Below are positions 1-13,104 of a stretch of DNA of 64,000 nucleotides, in pieces. A model generated the notes under the pieces. The model was not told where the DNA came from and did not search any database. It saw nothing but the letters and a program-made list of their open reading frames with translations. Within the stretch, counting starts at the first letter, position 1. Each line of letters opens with the position of its first letter. The position numbers and the translations under genes are program-made. Location of the stretch: contig VZTJ01004023.1 of assembly GCA_013397795.1 (NCBI GenBank), forward strand, positions 2,005,489-2,069,488, in the 5' to 3' direction. The DNA is from Orthonyx spaldingii (taxonomy: Eukaryota > Chordata > Aves > Passeriformes > Orthonychidae).

Positions 1-20
1 AAAAAAAAAAAAAAAAAAAA
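1..20. repeat. Poly-A run at the window edge
   Basis: The window opens with 20 consecutive A residues followed by ordinary sequence. It could be the end of a retroposon tail lying outside the window, or a simple homopolymer. Nothing to its right identifies an element. Confidence 0.9.
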
Positions 21-960
21 GAGCTGTGCTTTCATCTTGCCTTCTCTCCCTTCATGATGTGGGCTAGTTAGGAATTACTCAAAGTCCTGTATAAGCTGCA
101 AATCATGTTCTGCCTTTCCATTTGCCTTCCTCCCTACAGAACCACAAGATAAAAATACCCTGGATGAGCAATTCCCTTCATCTTCTTGCTGCAACTTGCC
201 AATTCCCAGCCCAGCTCCTCCTCCTTCCTCTCAGTGCCAGTTTGAGGGGAAATTTTTACATTTTTGGCTACCAGGAGGTAGGATGGGTTTCTCCACAACC
301 AGCCTGGTTATAAATAGTTACTTGCCTGAATGAAGAACTGCATCCTTGGCTGGTGGTCTGAAAGGGTGATTGCCATGTGATGGAGCCATATCTTATCTTC
401 TCTCAGAAGAGCTGCCTCTGGTTCTGCAAGGTCTTTTCTGGAAGGTCCTGCTCATATGATTTCATCACTAATTCCAGATGCATTTTCACTGTGATGGCAG
501 TGGAAGTGCTATGTGAATTTTTCCATTTGCAGCTGATGGAGGAGGTTGGGCTCAGGAGAGCAGATTCTCCTCTCCATTGCTCCTGAAAAACAGGAATAAT
601 TCAGCTGGAATGAGTGAGGTTCTTCCAGTGATAGCCTTATACCACAGAGATCAAAGTCTGCCCTTCTTCCCTCATATTTTAAGCTTTACTTCAGTGAATA
701 TGCAAACTGCGTTTTTACCTTCTCTTTTCCTGCTCCTATTTCCCACAGCTGAAGTCCTGGCTTATGCCACAATTAATATCCCCCTTCCCTCCAACACAAA
801 GCTTGCTTTCCTCCTGCCCTTCCCACATGAAAATCCCAGGCGCAGTTTGTGTTTTCATTGTGATTAACATGTACATCTACAACCCAAATCCTGAAGCTTC
901 ATCCCTGGGCTGCCCATTCCCACTCCTGCCACCACTCTCAGGGTTTGGCAGACGGGGCAG
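21..960. other. Non-coding stretch with one weak exon-like segment
   Basis: There is no recognisable gene here. A pyrimidine-rich tract ending in CTACAG at 139 is followed by 138 bases (140-277) open in two frames, and then GTAGGA, which resembles an exon between splice sites. The encoded peptides in both frames match nothing I recognise, so I do not call it an exon. A second pyrimidine tract ending in CCCACAG lies near 750. The rest is unremarkable. Confidence 0.5.
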
Positions 961-1230
961 GAGGAGGGGGTGGCCTATGTGAATGCAAATGCGCGGCGGT
1001 GGGCAAGCTTGGCTTGGGCCGGCTTGTTTGTTTGTTGTTGCTGTTTTTGCTGGCCTTGCTTATTAGAGCCCGAATCTCTGGAAAACATCTAGCGTGATTC
1101 ATGTAAACACCGAAGACAAGCAGGATCAGACTCACTGAGGGGAGGAATAAAAAGTGGAGGGGAACAAACACTTGGCGGGGGCCGGCTGCCCGCCGTGGCC
1201 CAGCGAGGACTGGGAGCGAGAGGTATGCCA
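961..1230. promoter_or_regulatory. Candidate regulatory block with POU and FOX type sites
   Basis: This block is GC-richer and has more CpG than its surroundings. A perfect octamer-type POU site, ATGCAAAT, lies at 983-990 and a forkhead-type site, TGTAAACA, at 1102-1109. A GTTT/GTT run lies near 1,026-1,040 and a short GC-rich patch near 1,165-1,205. The sequence is complex rather than repetitive. It is too short and too CpG-poor for a CpG island. Regulatory function is inferred from motifs only. Confidence 0.3.
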
Positions 1231-2880
1231 AACAGCTCTTTGTCTCACATGCACATTAGGATAAGTAACATTGCTCCTCACCATCTGTCTCTCTCTATGA
1301 ACCTCTGCCTCGTTCCCATGTAATAAGAAGATTCATAGAAGTACCAGCTGTGACCTTACAGGGAAGCCTGAGAAACTTTGCCTTTTTTACCAGCACTGGG
1401 AGAGTGAGATTTGGCACCGTTGAACACAGTTGTGTGTCATTTTTTTGTTGTTGTTGCTCTGTCGCCATCTCTTCCCCCAGCAGTCGTGCAGTGTTCATAG
1501 AAAGATGAAAGCCCCCATGGCAGTTCAGGAGAGGTTGCCAGCTGCCAAACAGGAGTTTCAGTGGGCTATTTTTTAGTACTGCTCTCCTTTATCCACTTGG
1601 TGAAGAGCCCATCAGATGCAGCAAATTCCTAGTCCCCCCTTGCTGACATGGGTCAAGGGGACCAAAGTAGTAGTGACAAAGGTGAAACAAATTATATCTT
1701 TATTTATTTTATTAACCTGACACAAAGCATAAAGAAAGGCTGCAAGCTTTGGGGCTCCCTTACAGACATGGTGCCATGTTCCCCTATGGGTTAAATATAA
1801 GCTGTGTCCCTGATGCAACATCCACAGGATGTTTGGCAGCTGAGGTTGCTGGCAGCTGACCCCATGGGCACGATTGTGCCTGTGACTGTGTTGGAGGTGC
1901 CTGTGCAGCTCTGATGCAGGTAAATTTACAGTGAGTTTTTCCATAGAGCAGCATTCAACTCCTTCTGTTTCACACATTCGTGGCAGAGCAAACTCAAAAT
2001 TCCCTGACCCATAAATTTGTGGTGACATCTCCGTGAATGACTCACTTTTAATTCAGAATCATGCTGAAAAATTAGGGTGAAAATGTTTCAAAGCAAGAAA
2101 AACTTGCTTGTTTCGCTGATCAAAATCTTAAGTAAGTAATATATATGAATTCAGCTAAACCATGCAATTTGAACTCAAATTAAGCACTTCATCTTCAAAC
2201 CTGGTTTTTGTACAGTGAAAATAAATGTCAAATTGAAATGTTTCATTTTTTAATATCAAAAGAAGCACTTTTACTTTTGCATTAAAACAACCAAGTGAAA
2301 ATATACACCTGGCTATCAAAAGAATATTGCAATAGCTATAAATCTACATTTTTACTGTTTAAAAAGTGTAAGATAAGAAGGTTTCCATATTATAATATTA
2401 AGGCAACTAAAATTCCATGGATATTTTTTCTGGATAAAATAAAGGCAAGTTTCCTAAAATAAAAGAATTATACTAAGAGCACTGGAAATTTCCCTGTTGA
2501 GTATCTATATTTCTTGGGAAACTCATTGTAACTGTATAAAACCACTTTCTCCAAACTCCATGGTCATCAGTGTTGAGATATTTCAAAAGAAATTCACTCT
2601 TAAAATGATTCAAAAATTTAGAGTGAAAGTTTATTGTCTCCCCTCCCTTGCAATTGCCATGCAGGAGGAACTTGGCTTTTCTCTAGGACTGTAGGAGTCT
2701 ATGTTTCTGAGACACTTGAAAATTGCACCCAGTATCACCAAGAGCAGCAGATGGATCTGTCAGCTGTTTTGCTGAAAATGGTGAATATCTTCCCTGGAAC
2801 ATTCATAAGTTGCCTGAGGCAAAATTTCACAGTGGAAACAGTGAGATTTCTCTTTACATAACATTCCTAGTACTCACGAA
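1231..2880. other. Non-coding, AT-rich in its second half
   Basis: No gene is seen. A T7(GTT)3 run lies near 1,440-1,455. From about 2,040 to 2,480 the sequence is strongly AT-rich. A small hairpin has arms TTCACTCT at 2593-2600 and GAGTGAA at 2621-2627, extended by A/T pairs into a stem of roughly 11 bp with a bulge. A minus-strand open frame of 138 codons at 1,612-2,028 encodes nothing recognisable. Confidence 0.5.
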
Positions 2881-5204
2881 AGTCTAGGTCCCCCCCAGCC
2901 GTCAGATGAAAATACCCATGAAGCAGATGATGATGAATAGGCACAGCTGGGCTGTGAGAAGGGCATTTCCAGAAGGCCTCGGCCATCGCCTGACCGCAGC
3001 CCATCAGAGCTCCAGAAAACAGCAAGTGAACGGTGTCTTTAGAACTTATTTTTGTCGCTTATTTTCACGTTTAGGTGGAGACTGAAGTAGGATCTGATGG
3101 TGAGTTTGTGCCTCTCTCCTTCCATGGAGTCTTAGCAGTAGAGCAAGCAGAGTCTTCCTCATGTGGTCACCTCAAGAGCGGTATGGGAGTGTCCAAGTCA
3201 CGAGTTGGAGGTGTCCCAAATCATTTGTCATAACATATTACTGCCCTTGGATTGATGATTTCCACATCTAAGAGGAGAGCTGATCATAGCTGTGGAGCTG
3301 TGGGGGAATCTGCTGAGCATGTCAACATGTGTAGGTCCCAGGTAGAGCAGCATTTGGGCCTCAGGGAAAGGGGGCACTCTTCTCATTGCAGAGAGAACAA
3401 TTTTAACAATACACCTTGGCACATTTCCTATCCATTGAGAGTGTTCAAGTTGTCTTACTGCAAATATTTGTGAGCCTGATCGAGGGCCCTTTTTGTTGGG
3501 CTTTGTTTCAGACAGTATGAGTAAGAGCTGATCATGTTGGTGTTCACCAGAATAAAACAATTCCCCTGAATTTGTTCCTACGTTTTACTGTTTGCTTATA
3601 GATACAGTGCAAACCTGGCTCTACAATATTCCATTGGAATAAAGATTGCAGGCCCAGAGCGGCCTGTATTTAACAAAGGGTTATCTATGCTTCCAAGTTA
3701 ATTTGTTATTAAAGCAAGGTGTGAAATTAAAATGCAGTAGCTGTCTCTGAATGCTCTGGAAAATGAATATCTTTTGTTCAAAAGGATGTTAAGTGGACAG
3801 ATGTCAAGTGAGATTTGGCCAGGTAGAGCTACTATTATAAAAGGATCTTAGGAACTGTCTTAATTATAATATCTTTTCCAAGGTTTATTCTTTTTATTAC
3901 TGATTTTTAAATGCATTACAATGTTTGTAGCTAGAAATGATGTTTGAATTCCTCTTAACTTTCACTAAATGAAATACTTATTGCAAAAAGGAAATCAGAA
4001 GTGTTTCTGAGAGTAAGGTTCGTTATGGACCACGTAAGTGTTTGAAGTTGTGTGGAAAATTTACATAAAAGCAATATAGGATTCCAGATAGTTGTGTGGG
4101 TCCTACGCAGTTTTGATCATTCCTTTTCTGATGGCCTAGGAAATGATTGTTTATGAGTTTGTATATTTCTATTGTAGGTAAAAAAAGAGAAACTCCCATG
4201 GGTGAGCTTAGACCAAGGGGGATTTCCACACAGTTTCCAAGGTTCAGCTCCAACTTTTGTCAAATCTTAACCTTGGAAGCCTGAAATATTCGCTGGCTTT
4301 GTAATCGGAAGCATTTGTACTCCAGATTTTAGCCTTTTCTATCCTTTGAGCAAAGTTATTTTAAACAAAATGCTAGACCCTAGGTGGAAGATCTGTGACA
4401 TTTTGGCATCAGCTGTGTGAGATATAGACTCTGGGTCAAGTTTTGAACTCAAATTCATACGGTAAGGGTTTGTGTGATTAGTCTTAATGGGACCAGACTC
4501 CTTGCTAATTGGAGAGCTGTTGAATAAGTGCTTGCATGTGTAGGGACTGCAGTCTGGTTGCTGGTAAATCAGCCATGTCTTTTGAGCGGAAAGAATGAAA
4601 GCTCTTGACTCAGGCTGCCATGAATTCCAGTGTATTTGAAATCTGATTGGAAAGTTTGTAATGTGACTCAGTCCACACAACCAAAATAACAGCAATTTCT
4701 GGTGAAATTCCTCCTAACAGGCTTGGCTATTTGCACTGTCTGTCATCTGCTATGGGACTGGGCTTTCTTAGGTGACTAACTGTTGAGAGGGCCCAGAGAG
4801 GATGAGAACACCTACTAGGAAAGGCTGTGAGCAACAGCTCAGGCTGAGTAAAATAATGGGGGTTTGGGCATCTGTGAAAGCTTTAAAAATTTTAAGGTTT
4901 TCCTCTAGTGTCTTGTTTTTTCAAGGGAACCACATGGCAGGCTCTGAAAAAAAAAAATGGATAACATTTTATGTTCAAAGCAGACATCTAATTGCATCTC
5001 CCAACCACTGGGCTACAGCATATTTGTGAGTTCTGTCTTCTGTAACCCAGTGTACCACTGTCAGTTACATGTGTGTGAAGCACAGTGGTGTAACCACCAC
5101 ATCCCTCTGCTCTGCTGTGTTTGTAGCAGGGATTCAGATGCACATCCCAAACTTGCTTGTAGCCTGGGCATAATAAAGCAGAGCAAAAGACTCTAAACAA
5201 ACTA
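2881..5204. other. Non-coding stretch, nothing recognised
   Basis: I see no gene, RNA or repeat that I can name. All open frames are below about 120 codons, overlap on both strands and lack recognisable domains. A run of ten As lies near 4,948. Confidence 0.5.
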
Positions 5205-5265
5205 TTTGGAGCCTGATTTCAGCTCCATCTACACTAACTCAACTATGAATCAAGGAAAATTTTTG
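5205..5265. repeat. Possible relic of an old sauropsid repeat
   Basis: The segment beginning GGAGCCTGATTTCAGCTCCA resembles the edge of an old palindromic repeat common in turtle, crocodile and bird DNA, whose ends read like GGCCTGATTCTGAGCTC. The match is short and from memory. It could be coincidence. Confidence 0.2.
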
Positions 5266-8200
5266 TGCCTTTGGGAACCTGTCCTTGTTGCATGCACGCC
5301 AAATGCAGGCAGAAACAAAGAGGTTGGAGAATGAAGGACAATAAGACCAAAGATCCTTGTTTTCCTGTTTTTTGTTATGCTTTCTTTTCAGAAAAGAAAA
5401 CAAACGCAAATCCAAACATATAAATCTGCTGAAGTTTATCCCGATTCAGATAATAAATGCAGAGTATAATAGTGCAAAGTAGCAAAAGGAATGACTGGTG
5501 CTGCTACTGGATGCTTAGGATATCTGTTGAGCCCATCTCACATTCTTCCAGGCTCTGAACCAGTTTTGGAACTGAGACAGTCACTGATGATACAGCTGCA
5601 AGTTTGACCCAATTTGATGTTTCTTTGCTGCTTTGTTGTGTAGTACTGGACAGTTTAAATCTTTGCAGGTAGCTGAGGATCACCAGAGGAATCTACAATT
5701 TCTGCTTTCTGTTTGTTTCAAAGGGGTTGCATTCCTTTTTCTTCTGTAGTGAGAAGGATGGTGAAAAGCTGGAAATGGTCCTACTGACATCAAAACCAGC
5801 AACAATAATGTCCTGAGTGACTGCAGCAGAACAGGATACTTAATTAAATTTTCCTACGTTTCTATCTTCTTACAGCCTACCCAAAAGCAGGTACTCAGAG
5901 GTTTGTTCCTCCTAACTGACAATGGGAGCAGGTTTAAGTTAGGTTGGAGTTCTGTGTCACCAGCTGGAGGTGTGGTACCTTTGCACCCTCAGGGTTTGTC
6001 CTCTGCAGACATGGTCACGATCCTTGCCAGCAGCTTTGCTCTCTGGGCTGTTCACAAGAACGATGCACAAACTCATGCAAATGGGTGGCAATATAAAAGT
6101 AAACCTGTGCTTTTGAGATTGATATTAGTTTTGTCCGTTATGGCAATAAACGTGCCATGAAAATTAGGTGAACTGTTGTAACACTGAGCATTTCATGTTA
6201 GATTAGGAATCCAGACTTCAAATGGGATCCAGGGGAAGAGGTTTATTGTGTTCATTCAGAAGAGTAGCCAGACCATATGTATAATCTGAGAAGAAGAGAA
6301 ATTCAGTGGCAGCTGTGAGCAAGAAAAGAGTATTTTGTGAGTTGGACAAGGGAAAAAATCTGATACCAACTAAATTGAGAAAAAAATTAGTGTGTGGATA
6401 TCAAATGCATACAGGACAGTTAAAGGAGACATAAAGGTAGTTATTAGACAGAATGATATGGGGAGAAATGCAAAAAACATGAAAGATATGGCTTTTAACT
6501 TTCACTTTTGAGAGGTTATAACTTCAAAAGAAACCCACTGAAACAAAATAAAATGCTTCTCCCTCATGCTGAAGTGATTTGGCCCTAGGTGCCTGTGTTC
6601 TTTTTATAATTTTGTCCTCTGGAGGGTTCAAGTCCTCCTAAAGCTCACTCCAGGCAGCCACTCAAGCTCGTTCACCTCAATGATTAGCGAGAGGCCTGCG
6701 GTGCACTGAAATGTTATAAGGAGCCTATCAAGGAGCTCATCGTGAGCCAAACAGATTCCTGCCTTGGCAGCATTCCTCTTCCTGGTTTGTGAGATAAAAG
6801 GAGGATGGGTAAAGGTAAGCATTTCACAGCAAGCAATTTGGGTCTTAAAGTATTTGATGAAATTATTCAAGAATAGTTCGTTCATGTGGAAGCAGCTTCT
6901 GTGTATTGCTGCCCAGGTCAGTGAAAGCTAAAGTCTGACTCTAGCCAAGCAGGTAAAAACTGCCTGTGGGCTCCCTCAGCTTACATACCTGGGGACTCTG
7001 AGCCTGACACAGTAAAGCCTGTGGGGAGCAGGACCAGGAACTCACAGGCTTTCTGGAGTCAGCTCTACTGTTGTTTTAAGTTGGACTAAACTTCCCAGTG
7101 CCACCAGGAGAACACAGCATGCACTTCAGGAGTGCTGATGTGCCTCTGGGGTCTCGCTCTGTTCAGGCTCAGGAGCTCCTTCCTTGCCAGCTGCCCACCC
7201 TGTGCCAGAGGCTGGCCTCCCAGTCATCCCAGACCTCTTCTCCGCCACAGCAGAAACCAAATGATGGCGTTCAGGGCCACCGGTCAGCTGGTGGTCGGTA
7301 TATTAAATATTGGCTCCTTTTTCAATACAAAATTAGTGTTCAAACATCCAAGTTTTCAAAACGGCTGAGATGTTGGGTAGTGAGATGCGAGGAACCTGCC
7401 AGCTCTCAGCTGTGCTGCAGTCATACCGAGCTGGGGATTTTGGCAGAAGTCTGCTGCTGTGTCTGAGCACACTCAGTGCATGTTGGGTGACAGGGTAGCT
7501 CCTTCTGGCTGGTTATTTGGGGCTGATAACATGAAGCTGAACAGGGGCTGAACACTTTCAAAACCAGCTCCTACTTAGGTCATGGCTAATGACCCCTCAT
7601 CCTGAGCAGGCTGTGAGTGCCAGCAGGTACCGACATAATTTCTGAAGCTCATAGGGCAAAGCACGGAAATCGCTGCTGAGCATCTGTATAAGAACTAAAT
7701 GCAAACATTTGTGGAGGCTTAGCAGGTCCTGTTCCTGAGCATCTGATTCTTTGTTTAAGACCTGTATGCCAAGTTGTCACGTGTAAGGGCTCAGGCTTCA
7801 GTAGCTTATTGAAAAGAAGGTGCTGAGGACAGATTGCTAGTAAAATTGCTTGCTTCAAGTAAAGAAGGAAAGGTACAAGAGCTGGGCTTTCAGTGGGGTT
7901 GGTTGCTAAGACTTTGGCAAGTGCAGGCAAGCTGAGATTGTGTTATCATTTCTCACAGTGTGGTAAATGTTTTAGACTTAAATTGTAGAGATCATTATCT
8001 GCAAGCTGAAAATACCTGTTGATATGCCCTCACTGAATGGACATGTCTGCATTGAAGTACAAAACAACCCTCCTGGGTTGTATTATCTCCAGCTTTGAAG
8101 GTGAATGAAAAGGTGAATAATCTATTGGACTAGCAGTAATCTGGAAACCAAAGCACACGTAGTTCATGGGAAATAAAAAGTGAGTTTCTTTGTTTGTAGT

Positions 8201-9999
8201 GACCTTGGGCAATTCGGCAATTCAATATGAGTCATGTTGTTACGGAGAATTTCTTCGTTTTTTGAGGAAATCGGGCACGGACATCTGCCATCCAGTAAAG
8301 GAACAGGAAAGGATATCTACCCGTAACTGGTGTTAATAAGTTTCAGCCACCAGGATTTCAGAAAGTCTGTTTGACAGAAGTCACAGAAGTCCAACGGAGG
8401 GTGTTTTCTGAAGCCTCTGTGAAAATGGTTCATGCACCAAGTTGGTGCTGGACCAGCAAGAGCAAGCTTGTACTCTGCACAAGAGAACAGGTGCAGAAAT
8501 GTGAATCCAGATGCCATTCCCCTCTCCATGTAGCAAAGGGACTTCTCCTTTGGTGGAGTGGGGAAAAAAATTGAGCTCCATCTTCAGTCAGTTTGAATCC
8601 TGTCTTTGTTTCCTGCCATTTTGCTGTTGGATTCCGTATCATGCCGTGTGATTTTACAGTGAAACGTAGATACTCCAGCTTAAAAATCTGTGTGTTCCCA
8701 TCTGTACCCTGAGGATATTTTAAAAGGGAGAGGTTCAGAAACTGGGGAAGAAAGGTTTCATGAATTTTGCAAACTTTTTCCTTTAAGTGGTGTTTTTACA
8801 CTTGAGTGGCGCTTACGAATTACTTACACCAACCACTATAATTTAATGCGTTACACAATAAAGAGTATCTGCTGTTCTTTGTGTATTTCAATACCAATGC
8901 TTTCCTTATCTATTTTTCCCAGCTTGCCATTTCGTGCAGTAGAGGTTCTGTCATGTGATATTACTCCACACAGAGGGAAGTTGGAGAGCCCTGCACGCTG
9001 CTGTACTCCACTGGTAAGCAGTCAGAGGATTTGCTTTGGTCATAAATGCAGTTTCACAACGTGCATCTCTCTTCTCTCTTGCATGCTGAACATGGCATTT
9101 CAACAACTGAAAATTCAGTGGTTGTCAGCTGAGTCGGGATTCGAATTAATAGCTTGTGTATTTGTTTGGAATATTTTCAGCCCAGTATTGGTTTGTAGGC
9201 ACTCCAAACTACACTCACTTGTACGTGCATGTGTGCAATTTTTGTTAACACTAGGGAGGACCTCATTTGCATGCTGAGTGAAGGGTAGATTGTATTACTT
9301 GTCTTCTAGATTGTACTGTCTTCACACAAGCTTGGTGTAGTATTGTTCACACTCTGAGACCTTTGAAAAATTAGGAACTGTTGCTGTGTAAATATTCATG
9401 TTTTAGACAGCTGTATAGGTATTATCAAAACACTCAAACTGTTGTATTACAGACCATACCTGCATACATCAGTTACCTAATTCCTACCCCTGTGGCTCTG
9501 TACCTGTTTTGCTATTCTTCTGAAATACTTTGCAAGGGGAAAGTAAAGTAAGGAGTACCTCAGTGTGGACTCAGGCTACAGAGTGGAGTCATTGTTAAGA
9601 GATTAAGAGATTTATTCTGTTTTGTCCTTTATATTTGCCTTCATTTGGCAGTTCATTCCATCTTCATAAAGTTAACTAAAACAACTTTCTATCTGTCTTT
9701 GGAAAGGAGTCTAGGCACACAATTTTTAAGTGGTGTAAGTAATATAAGAAAAATCCATTTCTTATGTCCCTGCAATACTTGAGCAATTAAATTTTCCTTC
9801 CACCCTCTCACCCTGTATTTTTCCAGTGTCTTTAACTTCAGATATAGGTTTGGGCCCCTTTCCAGGAGCTGGACTTCTCAGTAATGGGTGTGATTTGTCT
9901 CATGTGGGAATCCTGAATAAAATTACCAATAACATACTTACATTCAATTAAATGTTTCAACATACACATCATTTAGCCACTCAGTAGGGAAATGCTCTC
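5266..9999. other. Non-coding stretch, nothing recognised
   Basis: No exon, RNA gene or nameable repeat is seen. The longest opening, 8,690-9,277 on the plus strand (195 codons), has an irregular composition rich in Cys, Ser and Leu and no domain. It reads as chance. Near 5,860-5,895 a pyrimidine tract ending in TTACAG precedes only 15 bases before GTACTC. That is too little to call a micro-exon. Confidence 0.5.
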
Positions 10000-10300
10000 T
10001 GCCACGTTCAAGGAATGGTAATCAATACATGCTCACTAGTAACATGTCTGAAAATATCAAAACACTATAAGGAGCTAGGTGATGTAGATGACTTTGTCTT
10101 AGTAAATTGTAGTCTGACAGCTTCGCTTAGCCCTAATCAATTCCTGTCCCCGCTGTTCAAAGGCAAACTGTCGAGTGCTTTAGTTGCTTCTGACTCAGTG
10201 TCAGAAATCATGAAGCGCCCCTTTCCTAGGAGAGAAGCAATCTGGACACAATCAGAAAATGAGCAGGACACGTTGTCCCATTGAGACAACATTGAGAAAA
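10000..10300. promoter_or_regulatory. Candidate conserved non-coding block
   Basis: This is complex, non-repetitive sequence with clustered factor-like sites, including TAATCAAT near 10,019, CTAATCAATT near 10,133, CTTTAGTTGC near 10,178 and TGACTCAG (AP-1 like) near 10,192. An 89-codon open frame (10,015-10,284) runs through it without a domain. The regulatory reading is an impression of texture and was not checked by alignment. Confidence 0.25.
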
Positions 10301-12552
10301 AACTTACACTGAGAAAAAAGAAATCACAGTCAGGTCCGGGGGTGAACTAAATGGGTGTTTTCACCTCTTGAAATGTCATACACTGACACAGGCAGGGCAA
10401 CCCTGTAAAAACAAGCAACTCAAACAGCCTGTTCACAGAAGGGAAGTTTCGGATTTGTGCTTGCCTGTCAAGGAGATGCGAAATGCGACCTATGATTCTG
10501 GCAAGTTGTTCTGTGCAGGGAAACACTGAGCTTTGCATGTGGAAAAGTTGTGTGAGTACCAGGGGAGCCCAGTCTTCTGAGCCTATGGAGCTTCACTTGT
10601 GCCCCTGCTTCTGCAGAAGGGTAGGCAGGTGCTTACAGTCAGCATGCTGACGGCAGCACAGGGCAGTAGGCAACTCAGAGAGGTAACAGCAGCGTCTGTC
10701 CAGAGTCTCTGACCAGTCTGACCCATTAATGCTGCATGTAGGCACCCTTTGGGCCAGTGCTGAGAGGTGAGAAAGGTGAAACTTTCTTGTGCTTTTCCTT
10801 TAGATGTGAAGGTCAGGCTGCACTTGCATTTGAACACTGGATATATTTGAGTTGAAACATGGGTATAGGCCAACCTGTGAAACACCAGATAGACACTGCC
10901 CAGTCTCTGTCATGTGAATAACTTGATTAATGCCTACTTCCTTCCCTAATAAATTAGTCTCCTGCCTCCCAGGGAGCAGGTAAGGAGAGGACATAAAGTT
11001 GCTTTTATGGCTGGAATAAAATGACTGGGATGACAAATGTCGGTGAGGATCTGCCAGAGTTCACAAAAGAACCAGAACCTGATTTCCTCAGCTGTGAATA
11101 CTCACGTCAGAGAAATGTATAATGCAACCAGCTCTCTCTAACGTGTATGTGCATCCTCCATGCTGGGACTACACTCCAGGATTTTGAAGTTTAGCCAGTA
11201 GCTGCTGTATTTCTGATTGTTTAGCACTTGCTAAAGAGGAGCTCAGTAGCAACAGGATGAATTACAGTTTTTGCCCTGGGAAAGAAAGAGAGAAAGCAAA
11301 AACATAACCAGACCAGTAGGAAGTCTTTTGGAATAAGTATTATTTTATTAAGGAAAGACCTAAAAATATCAGATATGGGTATTATTTCTGTACAACCTGA
11401 AGTGTGACCTGACAAATAATGAAGTTTTGTAAAAGTTTGTTAAAGTAGATGTGCATAGGAATGGCTTGAAACAAATTAATGGATGGAAAACTAAGTATGT
11501 GGAGAAATCAAAAACAGCACAAAGGTTTAAGCACCCTGTATGACATATACTACTACTGCAGAATGAAGCAGACTTTGCAGATGTCTTTGGTGTTTTATAA
11601 TATGTCCAACTCTAAAATCTCTAAGAAAATACTAATTTCTCCATCTGCCCTCCCTTCACTTCCCTCTTCTCTTTCCCTACAACTGAGTGATACTTTCTTT
11701 GGGGGAAGGGCCTGGATTTAGACACATTAATTGAGGGTTACACAGTTTGCTCCACTTGCCGTTTCAGGAGGCTGCATTAACATCCCACCTGGCAGTGTTG
11801 TTTACAAGCAGTTTTGCAACCTTTCCATTCTGCTCCCTTATTTTTGTTAGGCGTAGTGTAATGATGCCATATGACATTTTGAGTCTGAATTGATCTTCTC
11901 TGCGGTATCTCCTCGGGCCTGTTATGCTTTGGGTGTTTGCATTGCCAGTTCAGACACCCACGCACAGTGTGGTTATTTTCATTTGTGACTGAATGCAAGC
12001 TGTACGCCGGATGTCACAGGAATCGGTTTAGAGCTTCCATTGATCTCTTAACTACAAATAATCATTATAGCTGCAAAACAAATAGTGGATCAAAACTGTG
12101 GGAGTGTGGCCTAGAAGGTGCTGCTCATTTTTCTTTCTGAAATGCATGATGTGCATGTTGAAGGTATAATATACGAAAGGATTTCAGCAAGAAAACAAGA
12201 CAGGATACCATTAGGCAAGGACTGATTGGGGGGAAAATTAGCTTCATATCTTTGGTTCTTTAAAAGAAATGGATAAGAAAAAGATATAGGCAGCCATGGG
12301 AAGTTGGTTGCCTTGTGGGAGTCCTCAGTGCTAAGGCAGTGCTCTCTAAATCCCCTGCTGTAGTTTTGACTAAACACAGGGGTTTGCTTCTCAGTGCTGT
12401 TGCTTTGGCACACACTTTGTCTGTTCCACCCCAGAGATGGCTGCATCCTGTGTAAAGAGTTTGAGGAATTTATAGACATGCCTCAAGTTCTGTGGGGATT
12501 ACATGTAAAACTTGTTGTTAGTTAATTGTTTAATTGCAGGTATTGGTGAGAA
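10301..12552. other. Non-coding stretch, nothing recognised
   Basis: There is no recognisable gene or repeat. Short open frames on both strands, including one of 122 codons at 12,111-12,479 on the minus strand, carry no domain. Confidence 0.5.
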
Positions 12553-12607
12553 AGGCATACTTTGGAAGCAGAGAAGTAAATGCAACTGAGATATCGAGAT
12601 GAGTTAG
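12553..12607. repeat. Diverged dispersed repeat, copy 1
   Basis: These 55 bases align without gaps to 14,448-14,502 with 45 identities by hand count. Both copies share the core GCAACTGAGATAT and end in GTTAG. The family is not one I recognise. The flanks do not obviously align, so these may be pieces of a longer, worn element. Confidence 0.65.
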
Positions 12608-12849
12608 CTATTTGCTGGGAGAAACATGGGCTTGGGAGGAGAGTTATTTGAAAGTTTAAATCAAAATTATGTTAGGTTGCAGCATCCAGGTTGCAACATC
12701 CTGGGTCCTTGCGCTCCTTGGCCTTACTTAGGAGAAACAAAAAATTGCAAGATCTTGTCAAATATAAACACTATTTTTGTGGGAAGAAAGGTGATCCAGT
12801 GCTTCCCTGAAAATTCTGGTTCACCTCTTTTCCTTGCAGAGCTTTCCTG
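12608..12849. other. Non-coding stretch, nothing recognised
   Basis: I see nothing nameable here. It ends in a pyrimidine tract with TTGCAG near 12,840, which resembles a splice acceptor but has no supportable exon after it. Confidence 0.4.
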
Positions 12850-12875
12850 AACTGAGTGTAACCGTGGGCAAGTCA
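12850..12875 (+). repeat. Possible 5' piece of a split MIR-like SINE
   Basis: The short match GTGTAACCGTGGGCAAGTCA resembles the MIR core GTGTGACCTTGGGCAAGTCA. It stops where the MIR-like segment at 13,105 begins in the consensus. It is short, so it may be coincidence. Confidence 0.3.
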
Positions 12876-13104
12876 CAGGGGGTGTGTCTGTGCCCATGGT
12901 GGACATGGAGCTGTCCCTTGCACTGCTCCTCAGCATGAAGTCAAGCCCTGCTGAGAGTCTGATTTGAACAAGCACCCAACTTGAACCCAGCCAGGCTTGT
13001 GTCTGTGAGCATGAGCTGTCACAGCTGCATATTGCCACAGAGGATGAGGTTAGATCACTGTCAGCTTGGGGAGTCTGCCCTTGTGCAGCTTCAAACAATC
13101 CACT

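Noticed and set aside
8690..9277. 195-codon open frame, plus strand
   Set aside because: It is rich in Cys, Leu and Ser without pattern, and no domain or splice context is seen.
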